Part shown: positions 1 to 5,846 of the stretch, piece after piece
Layout: each line of letters opens with the position of its first letter
Numbering within the stretch: the stretch's first letter is position 1
Program-made: the position numbers and the translations under genes
From: Bacteroidales bacterium
Lineage (GTDB): Bacteria > Bacteroidota > Bacteroidia > Bacteroidales > UBA4181
Length of the DNA: 9,398 nt
Direction: 5' to 3'
Assembly: GCA_031287245.1 (NCBI GenBank)
Contig: JAITTD010000054.1
Location: forward strand, 1 to 9,398
The notes under the pieces: model-generated
Seen by the model: the letters and a program-made list of their open reading frames with translations, nothing else
Databases searched by the model: none
Told to the model about the DNA's origin: nothing

Positions 1-770
1 CTTACATCAAGTGTGGTCAATTGATTGTCATTGCAATACAAATAGGTTAAAACCGGGTTGTGGCTTACATCCAACGCAGTCAATTGATTGTTGCTGCAAG
101 ACAACTCAGTTAAAGCCGTGTTTTGGCTTACATCCAACGCTGTCAATGGATTGTCGTAGCAAACCAACTCAGTTAAAACCGTGTTTTGGCTTACATCCAA
201 TGCAGTCAATTGGTTGTTGTTGCACCGCAACCAGTCTAAAGCCGAGTTTTGGCTTACATCAAGTGTGGTCAATTGATTGTCATTGCAATACAAATAGGTT
301 AAAACCGTGTTTTGGCTTACATCCAACGCAGTCAATTGATTGTTGTTGCAATGCAACCGAGTTAAAGCCGTGTTTTGGCTTACATCCAACGTGGTCAATT
401 GATTGTCTCGGCAAATCAACTCAGTTAAAGCCGCGTTTTGGCTTATATCCAACGTGGTCAATTGATTGTTGCTGCAACTAAACACAGTTAAAGCCCTGTT
501 TACATCCAACGTGGTCAATTGATTACTACTACAAGACAAATAGGTTAAAGCCGTGTTTTGACTTACATCCAGTGTAGTCAATTGATTGTCTTGGCAAATC
601 AACTCAGTTAAAGCCGCGTTTTGGCTTACATCCAACGTGGTCAATTGATTGGCATAACAATACAACACAGATAAAGCCGTATTTTGGCTTACATCCAGTG
701 TGCTCAATCCATTTCTGTAGCAACCCAACACAGTTAAAGCCGTGTTTTGACTTACATCAAGCATAGTCAA
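1..770 (-). repeat. Thirteen in-frame 63-bp tandem repeats encoding leucine-rich repeats
   Basis: The codons for LDV recur with the low-coordinate anchor (plus-strand cttacatc or a close variant) at 1, 64, 127, 190, 253, 316, 379, 442, 499, 562, 625, 688 and 751. Every step is 63 bases except 442 to 499, which is 57: two codons (SQ region) are missing, without a frame change. The framework codons are strongly conserved. Variation is concentrated at the residues around the conserved Cys and before the conserved Asn (for example L-Y-C-N-D-N, L-G-C-Y-R-N, L-R-C-N-N-N). Confidence 0.95.
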
Positions 771-1595
771 TGGATTGTCGCAGCAAACCAACTCAGTTAA
801 AGCCGTAAACACTTCTATCCCTTCTACGGTGGTTATGTTTAGATTGCTAACTCTTATGATTTTAACGGCATTGATTTCGGCAGTAGAAAGAATACCATCG
901 TTGTCGGTATCGAAATTTTGACTTACATAGGCACTGAAATTTGCATCGGGAAACAGATCCGCCTGCGTTACTGCTATCACAACGGGCGTAGCCGCGCCTG
1001 CCGATACGGTAACCTTTGCCGCTGCGGGTGCGGTGATGGCGGTGTTTGCCGCTGCGCTCAGTGTGAACCCCGTGGCAGATGGCGTTACCGTTACCCACGG
1101 CTGGTCGCTTTCGGCTTTCCACTCGGCTACATTGGTGGTCACGGTGAACGTGGCGTTGCCGTCAGTCGTGCCGTCGGCTTTGAACTTTACTTCCGTCTGC
1201 TGCGATGGCGTGAGGCTCAATGAAGGTCCTGCTGCCGCCTGCGACACCACCAACTCTATGCTCATTGCCGCGCCTGCCGATACGGTAACCTTTGCCGCTG
1301 CGGGTGCGGTGGTGGCGGTGTTTGCCGCTGCGCTCAGTGTGAAACCCGTGGCAGATGGCGTTATCGTTACCCACGGCTGGTCGCTTTCGGCTTTCCACTC
1401 GGCTACATTGGTGGTCACGGTGAACGTGGCGTTGCCATCAGCCGTGCCGTCGGCTTTGAACTTTACTTCCGTCTGCTGCGGACTGATGCTCAGCGTGGGG
1501 GCTTTCTTTTCTTCCTTTTCATCCTTGTCCTTGTCGCAGCCGCCGAATATTATCACCGCTGCCATTGCTACTGCTAAAAAAAATACTCTTTTCAT
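1..1595 (-). CDS. BACON-domain leucine-rich repeat surface lipoprotein (C-terminus beyond the left edge)
   Basis: One frame stays open from ATG at 1595 to the left edge (531 codons, no stop), so the C-terminus is missing. Residues 1-19 form a signal peptide with lipobox FGGC (lipidated Cys20), followed by an acidic/lysine stretch (DKDKDEKEE) typical of Bacteroidetes surface lipoproteins. Residues about 34-120 and 126-212 are two nearly identical BACON-like domains (WKAESDQPWVT core). Residues 214-263 carry the motif FPDANFSAYV and an EF-hand-like loop, DTDNDGILSTAE. From about 264 onward come 21-residue leucine-rich repeats of the form ALTxLxCxxNQLTxLDVSQNT, at least 13 in view. The protein is probably displayed on the cell surface for binding; the ligand is unknown. 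The unseen C-terminus may hold more repeats or a further domain. The frame is certain; the domain names come from motif recognition only. Confidence 0.9.
   Translation of the reverse strand, partial: MKRVFFLAVAMAAVIIFGGCDKDKDEKEEKKAPTLSISPQQTEVKFKADGTADGNATFTVTTNVAEWKAESDQPWVTITPSATGFTLSAAANTATTAPAAAKVTVSAGAAMSIELVVSQAAAGPSLSLTPSQQTEVKFKADGTTDGNATFTVTTNVAEWKAESDQPWVTVTPSATGFTLSAAANTAITAPAAAKVTVSAGAATPVVIAVTQADLFPDANFSAYVSQNFDTDNDGILSTAEINAVKIIRVSNLNITTVEGIEVFTALTELVCCDNPLTMLDVSQNTALTVLGCYRNGLSTLDVSQNTALSVLYCYANQLTTLDVSQNAALTELICQDNQLTTLDVSQNTALTYLSCSSNQLTTLDVNRALTVFSCSNNQLTTLDISQNAALTELICRDNQLTTLDVSQNTALTRLHCNNNQLTALDVSQNTVLTYLYCNDNQLTTLDVSQNSALDWLRCNNNQLTALDVSQNTVLTELVCYDNPLTALDVSQNTALTELSCSNNQLTALDVSHNPVLTYLYCNDNQLTTLDV
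991..1204 (-). repeat. BACON-domain direct repeat, copy nearer the C-terminus
   Basis: This 214-base stretch matches 1267-1480 with five substitutions by eye and no gaps. The offset is 276 bases, or 92 codons. It encodes most of the second BACON-like domain. Such high DNA identity points to recent duplication or gene conversion. Confidence 0.9.
1267..1480 (-). repeat. BACON-domain direct repeat, copy nearer the N-terminus
   Basis: This is the partner of 991-1204, differing at five positions. It encodes most of the first BACON-like domain. The linkers between the copies (LSISPQQT against LSLTPSQQT) differ more than the repeat itself. Confidence 0.9.
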
Positions 1596-1620
1596 CGTTT
1601 AACTATTATTGATTTGAAAT

Positions 1621-1655
1621 TAAAATTATTGGTGTTTTATGTTTCAGCATCAACC
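1621..1655 (-). promoter_or_regulatory. Weak candidate promoter for the leucine-rich repeat lipoprotein gene
   Basis: On the minus strand, TAATTTTA (1621-1628) matches TAnnTTTG at all but the last base. A TTG lies about 22 bases upstream. It would start transcription roughly 20 bases before the ATG at 1595. The alternative is read-through from the stronger promoter at 1898-1931, past the structured RNA. Confidence 0.3.
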
Positions 1656-1668
1656 CTCATCCGGCAAA

Positions 1669-1850
1669 CAAAAAAGCGTGAAACTGCTCGTTGATTGCTT
1701 ATTTATTACTCGCGGCTCTGGAAAATGCCTTGTACCTTAAATAAGCACGAACAATTCACGCCAAGCGACGTGAACCTTCGCAAACTTATTCTCCGGTACT
1801 GTTTGAAATTTTCCAGATTTCGAGTATGAGAATAAGAGCAAACGCTCAAA
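1669..1850 (-). ncRNA. Rod-shaped structured RNA, 6S-like candidate
   Basis: Read on the minus strand, this non-coding stretch folds into one long interrupted hairpin. Paired blocks from outside in are: 1843-1847 with 1674-1678; 1837-1840 with 1685-1688; 1831-1836 with 1698-1703; 1821-1825 with 1708-1712; 1808-1817 with 1717-1726 (ten perfect pairs, TCTGGAAAAT); 1795-1799 with 1732-1736; 1785-1790 with 1740-1745; 1777-1781 with 1747-1751 (one G-U pair); 1769-1774 with 1755-1760, closing an 8-base loop. The 3' end runs into six U residues (1670-1675), which fixes the strand and looks like an intrinsic terminator. Length (about 180) and shape resemble 6S RNA; Bacteroidetes families such as Bacteroidales-1 or 6S-Flavo are candidates from memory, not from alignment. 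It could instead be a leader of the lipoprotein gene, whose ATG lies about 75 bases downstream. Confidence 0.6.
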
Positions 1851-1897
1851 TTATTTTACATTTATCTTTATGTCATCTATTCTTTTTATTTCCGGTG

Positions 1898-1931
1898 CAA
1901 ATGTACAACATAATTTTCATTTTCAGGCAAA
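1898..1931 (-). promoter_or_regulatory. Bacteroidetes-type promoter upstream of the structured RNA
   Basis: On the minus strand a perfect -7 element TACATTTG (1898-1905) is preceded, 22 bases upstream, by TTTG (1928-1931). The expected start is near 1890, leaving about 40 unpaired bases before the first stem of the RNA at 1850. The spacer is slightly longer than the usual 19-21. Confidence 0.6.
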
Positions 1932-1969
1932 AAAGATATTATTTTCAAAAAACTGGCTAAATCTTTTTT

Positions 1970-1997
1970 GCTGTGCTATTTTTGAATCAAAAACAGC
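1970..1997. repeat. Small imperfect hairpin
   Basis: GCTG (1970-1973) pairs with CAGC (1994-1997) and TTTTTG (1979-1984) with CAAAAA (1988-1993), with a 5-base bulge and a 3-base loop. No T-run follows on either strand, so it does not look like a terminator. Its role is unknown. Confidence 0.4.
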
Positions 1998-2023
1998 ATC
2001 CCGACATCCGCCAGATTTCATTG

Positions 2024-2060
2024 CTTAGTGCCTTGTGAAACCTTTGTGTTCTTTGTGGTA
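2024..2060. repeat. Short CACAAAG-type interspersed repeat
   Basis: On the minus strand the stretch reads as spaced CACAAAG-like units (ACCACAAAGAACACAAAGG, then CACAAGG, then CACTAAG). From memory, similar units recur between genes in many Bacteroidetes genomes. There is only one copy in this window, so its repetitive nature cannot be shown here. Confidence 0.4.
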
Positions 2061-2110
2061 AAATTCCAAAGTATAGCTGGAAATTATGAACGTGGAGTTG
2101 TTGTTTCCCC

Positions 2111-2147
2111 CGTAATTCGTAATTTTTAATTTTTAATTCGTAATTGA
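2111..2147. repeat. ATTCGTAATT intergenic repeat, left copy
   Basis: AT-rich iterations of TTCGTAATT end just before the -33 element of the next operon. The 17 bases CGTAATTCGTAATTTTT (2111-2127) reappear exactly, in inverted orientation, within 9260-9301. Confidence 0.75.
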
Positions 2148-2149
2148 TT

Positions 2150-2181
2150 ATTGCAAATATCCGAATTTTCATCTACTTTTG
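2150..2181 (+). promoter_or_regulatory. Promoter of the cytochrome / Rid / ccsBA operon
   Basis: ATTG (2150-2153), a 20-base spacer and a perfect TAnnTTTG element, TACTTTTG (2174-2181). Transcription should begin around 2186-2190, about 10 bases before ATG 2199. That rules out an upstream in-frame start at 2151, because it would lie outside the transcript. Confidence 0.75.
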
Positions 2182-2198
2182 TGCCATTGGTTTTAGAG

Positions 2199-4655
2199 AT
2201 GAAAAGATTGAGGTTTTCCGTATTTGTTGGAATAGCGATTTTGTTGGGAACTTTGGTTGTCGGAATGAGCCGTCAGTCCGGACAGCCGATTGCGGCTCGT
2301 GTTGCCGTTGCCGATGTTCCCGACTCGGTGAGGCGCTTGCTGCAGCCCCCGTTCGTGTTCGTCACACGCTACCAGTATGCGGGCGATCATCACAATACGG
2401 CTACCTTTTTCCCTGCTGCGCTGCATGAGCACAACGACGGGCGGTTTAAAGCGGGCAGCCAACTGAAAATTATCCATTTCGACACAAAAGAGGTCATTAC
2501 CTTGCTGGAAACGGCTGAAGGCGTGATACGCGACCCTGAAGTTCATTTCGATGCCCGTAAAATCCTCTTTTCCATGCGCAAAAATTTGGACGACAGTTAT
2601 CATATCTATGAAATCAATACCGATGGCACCCAACTTAGGCAGTTGACTTTCATGAAGGATGTGGACGACCTTGACCCCTTCTATCTGGCGGATGACCACA
2701 TTGCGTTTTCATCCACCCGCGAGCCGAAATATTGTATGTGCAACCGCCATATCATGGCAAATATGTACCGCATGGAACCGGACGGGAGCAATATCTATCA
2801 AATCAGCAAAAATCCGCTTTTCGACGGGCACGGTTCCTTGATGCCCGATGGACGTATTCTTTACGACCGCTGGGAATACGTTGACCGCAACTACGGAGAT
2901 GCACAAAGTTTGTGGACTTCCAACCCCGACGGCACCAACCACGTGCTGTACTGGGGCAACAACACGCCTTCGCCGGGCGCTGTCATCGATGCCCGCGTTA
3001 TTCCCGGCAGCAATCAGGCGGTATGCGTATTTTCTTCCTGCCACGACCGTCCGTGGGGAGCGATAGCCGTCATCGACAGGCGCATCGGCATGGACGGACC
3101 CCAACCGGTGGTGCACATTTGGCCTGATAACGCCCGTCAATACCTCTGGGAGAGCGACCACCCCTTCGATGACCAATCTCTGTATTTTGACAATATGTCA
3201 CGCTTGCAGCAAAAATTTGAAGATCCTTTTCCGCTTAGCGAGCAATATTTCATTTGTTCGGGACAGGTGAAGCAAGGCAACGACCGAATGGGGCTTTATT
3301 TGTTAGATACGCAGGGAAACAACCGCCTGCTGTACGAAGAAAATACCTTGGGCTGCTACGATCCGGTTCCGCTTGTTGTCCGTCAGCGTCCGCCGGTGAT
3401 TCCGGTACGCCGCAATTTTACCGATTCGGTGGGATACTTTTATGTGCAGGATGTTTATCAGGGCACGCAGATGGAAGGCGTTCAGCGCGGCGAAGCAAAA
3501 TATATCCGCATTGTGGAAACGCCTGAAAAACGTTTCTGGGCTCCGCAAAAATGGGGCGGACAAGGTTCCGAACTGCCGGCGATGAATTGGGATGATTTCA
3601 ACAATAAACGGATATTGGGCACTGTTCCTGTCAATGACGACGGGTCGGCATATTTTGAAGCGCCTGCCGAAAAATTTGTCTATTTCCAATTGCTGGATAA
3701 AGACGGGCAGATGATACAATCCATGCGCAGCGGCACGATGGTGCAACCCGGCGAGAAAAACGGATGCATCGGTTGCCATGAAAACAGAGGCGTTGCACCA
3801 TCGTGGCAAAAACATCACGGAGCAACATCTGCTTTGTTGGGCAATCCTGTGAAACCGAAACCTCGACAGGGCAAAACGGAGGAATTTAGCTATGTGAAAG
3901 AAGTGCAACCCGTTTTCGACCGTTATTGTGTGCAATGCCACCAGCCGGCGAAAAAGGCAGGCAAAACACTGAACCTGCAAGGGGACGCTGCTTTGGTGTT
4001 CAACCCTTCGTATTCCGAACTGTGGGTGAAAGGCTATATCAAACCGGTAGGCGGCGGTCCCGCTCAAAACATTTCTGCCCGCGGATGGGGGTCGTCTGCC
4101 AGCAAACTCATCACCGTATTGCGCAAAAAACACGCGGGAATAACGCTGGACAGCGCGAGTATGGAAGCCATCACAACATGGATTGACCTCAATGCACCGT
4201 ATTATCCGTCGTATGCCACCTCTTATCCTGACCACCCTTACGGCAGAAGCCCGTTGTCCTTCGATGAGACAGAGCAATTGAAAAAAATGACGGGAATAAA
4301 CATTGCACCGGCAATTTACGACAGAAGTGTGAGGTATTATTTTGGGCAAATGAAGTCGATTCCCGAAAGAGATCAGGCAATGCTGTTCGCCGCTTCGTCC
4401 ATCAATTTCGTTCGTCCGGAAGAAAGTCCGGCATTGCAGGAGTTGAAACTCAAAAATGCCGCAAAATATCAGGAAGCGCTATCGATTATCGCCAAAGGAC
4501 AAGAGCGTATAAAAATAAATGGAATGAATGATATCGCCGGATTCACAGCGTGCGCGACCGACCAGTGGCGCGAACAGAAATATCGTGAAAGGCGGGCTGT
4601 CGAACAAAAAAACAGACAGCATATATTGGAACTGACAAAAAGGAGGGATCAATAA
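2199..4655 (+). CDS. Exported di-haem c-type cytochrome with beta-propeller, hydrazine synthase alpha-like
   Basis: Protein of 818 residues. Residues 1-25 form a signal peptide or membrane anchor (MKRLRF then a hydrophobic stretch, no lipobox). The N-terminal half has PD40/TolB-type propeller signatures (YEINTDGTQLRQLT, MEPDGSNIYQIS, LMPDGRILYDRWEY). A middle domain (GYFYVQDVYQGTQMEGV onward, then ILGTVPVNDDGSAYFEAP) leads to the haem site CIGCH (Cys523, Cys526, His527). A second site, CVQCH (Cys577, Cys580, His581), lies in a cytochrome-like domain. This order (propeller, middle domain, two haem sites) matches the hydrazine synthase alpha-subunit family, which has many uncharacterised members outside anammox bacteria. 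It probably acts in the periplasm in electron transfer or redox catalysis; the substrate is unknown. The start was chosen because the promoter lies between 2150 and 2181. It is first in an operon whose last gene is the cytochrome c synthase. Confidence 0.85.
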   Translation: MKRLRFSVFVGIAILLGTLVVGMSRQSGQPIAARVAVADVPDSVRRLLQPPFVFVTRYQYAGDHHNTATFFPAALHEHNDGRFKAGSQLKIIHFDTKEVITLLETAEGVIRDPEVHFDARKILFSMRKNLDDSYHIYEINTDGTQLRQLTFMKDVDDLDPFYLADDHIAFSSTREPKYCMCNRHIMANMYRMEPDGSNIYQISKNPLFDGHGSLMPDGRILYDRWEYVDRNYGDAQSLWTSNPDGTNHVLYWGNNTPSPGAVIDARVIPGSNQAVCVFSSCHDRPWGAIAVIDRRIGMDGPQPVVHIWPDNARQYLWESDHPFDDQSLYFDNMSRLQQKFEDPFPLSEQYFICSGQVKQGNDRMGLYLLDTQGNNRLLYEENTLGCYDPVPLVVRQRPPVIPVRRNFTDSVGYFYVQDVYQGTQMEGVQRGEAKYIRIVETPEKRFWAPQKWGGQGSELPAMNWDDFNNKRILGTVPVNDDGSAYFEAPAEKFVYFQLLDKDGQMIQSMRSGTMVQPGEKNGCIGCHENRGVAPSWQKHHGATSALLGNPVKPKPRQGKTEEFSYVKEVQPVFDRYCVQCHQPAKKAGKTLNLQGDAALVFNPSYSELWVKGYIKPVGGGPAQNISARGWGSSASKLITVLRKKHAGITLDSASMEAITTWIDLNAPYYPSYATSYPDHPYGRSPLSFDETEQLKKMTGINIAPAIYDRSVRYYFGQMKSIPERDQAMLFAASSINFVRPEESPALQELKLKNAAKYQEALSIIAKGQERIKINGMNDIAGFTACATDQWREQKYRERRAVEQKNRQHILELTKRRDQ

Positions 4656-4694
4656 CTGATTCTCAACAAGTATTTTAGAAGGTTGTCGCAAGAT

Positions 4695-5843
4695 ATGATG
4701 AAATATAAAAATCAAATATGGAATGACTTAAAAGTCTGTGTACGGTATGCTTGTTTTCACACAACAGGAGCAACTGAATATCACGCTATCATTGAGTTAG
4801 AAGAAGAGGCAGGAAATACCGAAATGCAATACGGGTGGTTGGAAAAAGCCGTGCAACGGTTGACAAAATTGCCCGAATTACACGGCGCCGTGCTGGTGTG
4901 GAAACGTTTTTTCGCCAGTGATACCGCCAATCAAAAAAAATATCTGCAAGCAAGCGCAGGCGAAGCAGTATCTATTGTTCAGCAACCGCCTCTGAATCGA
5001 AGCAAAGCAGCCGCATGGCTGTATTTGGTGGAAGGAGCGCAAACCGTGAAACAACCGGACGATACGGTTGATACGGTTGTTTTGCAACGTCCCGGATATG
5101 AGCATCTTTATCACACGCAGTTACACGACAGGTCTGAAAACGCTGCCGGACAAACCCGCCACATTTTGGAACAATATGCCAAACGTCTTGCCGTGAAAAA
5201 TGCCTGCATCGAAAAAAATTGCATCCGCACCTGGTTGTTTGTGCAGGATGTGGACGTGCAATATGCCGGAATGGTAACGGCTCGCAAGGATTTCTTCCAT
5301 CAGCACGAACTGACCGAAAAAACGCACTACATAGCCAGTACAGGTATTGAAGGACGCTATATTTATCCTGAAACGCTTGTCAGCATGGACGCCTACGCCA
5401 TTGTTGGCATACAACAGTCGCAAATCCGCTATCTGCGTGCACTTTCTCATCTGAGTCCGACCTGCATATACGGCGTCACTTTTGAACGCGGCACTGCCAT
5501 TGACTATGGCGACCGTCGCCATATTTATATCTCAGGAACAGCAAGCATTGACCACCATGGCGCTATTCTTCATCCCGAAGATGTTGAAAAGCAGACAGAG
5601 CGTGTGTTTGAAAATATTCAGGCTTTGCTTTCCGAAGCCACTGCCACCATGCAGGACGTGTGCCACCTGATTGTGTATCTGCGCGACAGTGCAGACTACG
5701 CGACAGTGCAACAGTATATCGACAGCCGCTATCCCGACATTCCCCGTGTGATGGTTTGGGCGCCCGTGTGCCGTCAGGGATGGCTGATTGAAATCGAATG
5801 TATGGCTATCTGCCCCATTCATACATCATATCCGGTTTTTTGA
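4695..5843 (+). CDS. Two-domain Rid (YjgF/UK114) / chorismatase-like protein
   Basis: 382 residues from ATG 4695; ATG 4698 or TTG 4683 are alternatives. There is no signal peptide, so it is probably cytoplasmic. The N-terminal half contains a degenerate Rid-like region (AVLVWKRFFASD, then VQQPPLNRSKAAAWLY at about 93-109). The C-terminal half is a clearer Rid fold: RTWLFVQDVD (about 178), THYIASTGIEG (about 210), YISGTASIDHHG (about 278-289), QTERVFENIQALL, and VCRQGWLIEIE near 360. Paired Rid-like halves with GTASI and VCR-LIEIE are also seen in FkbO/Hyg5-type chorismatases. Activity could therefore be enamine/imine hydrolysis or a chorismate-type reaction; sequence alone does not decide. 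The gene starts 39 bases after the cytochrome gene and ends 3 bases before ccsBA, so the three are surely co-transcribed. The family is well supported, the substrate is not. Confidence 0.8.
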   Translation: MMKYKNQIWNDLKVCVRYACFHTTGATEYHAIIELEEEAGNTEMQYGWLEKAVQRLTKLPELHGAVLVWKRFFASDTANQKKYLQASAGEAVSIVQQPPLNRSKAAAWLYLVEGAQTVKQPDDTVDTVVLQRPGYEHLYHTQLHDRSENAAGQTRHILEQYAKRLAVKNACIEKNCIRTWLFVQDVDVQYAGMVTARKDFFHQHELTEKTHYIASTGIEGRYIYPETLVSMDAYAIVGIQQSQIRYLRALSHLSPTCIYGVTFERGTAIDYGDRRHIYISGTASIDHHGAILHPEDVEKQTERVFENIQALLSEATATMQDVCHLIVYLRDSADYATVQQYIDSRYPDIPRVMVWAPVCRQGWLIEIECMAICPIHTSYPVF

Positions 5844-5846
5844 ACT

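Noticed and set aside
11..481. Plus-strand frame of 156 codons rich in Cys and 21-residue repeats
   Set aside because: It is the antisense of the leucine-rich repeat gene; its periodicity simply mirrors the 63-base coding repeats, and the minus-strand frame has signal peptide, domains and repeats.
1..770. Possible CRISPR-like array of regular repeats
   Set aside because: The units abut with no unique spacers, are 63 bases long, keep one reading frame and encode a recognisable protein repeat.
1033..1602. Plus-strand frame of 189 codons
   Set aside because: It lies antisense to the two BACON domains; its internal duplication is explained by the duplicated domain DNA and it has no recognisable motifs.
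1970..1997. Intrinsic terminator
   Set aside because: The hairpin has a bulge and no T-run on its 3' side in either orientation, and no gene ends next to it.
2151..2198. Upstream start for the di-haem protein
   Set aside because: The -7 element at 2174-2181 places transcription start downstream of it, and the signal peptide begins properly at ATG 2199.
3303..4349. Minus-strand frame of 348 codons opposite the di-haem protein gene
   Set aside because: It is a shadow of the cytochrome gene with no domain signatures; the plus-strand protein has clear haem motifs and operon context.
2199..4655. True hydrazine synthase (anammox)
   Set aside because: Only the alpha-like architecture is seen; beta and gamma subunits, hydrazine dehydrogenase and other anammox context are absent and the surrounding genes are Bacteroidetes-like.
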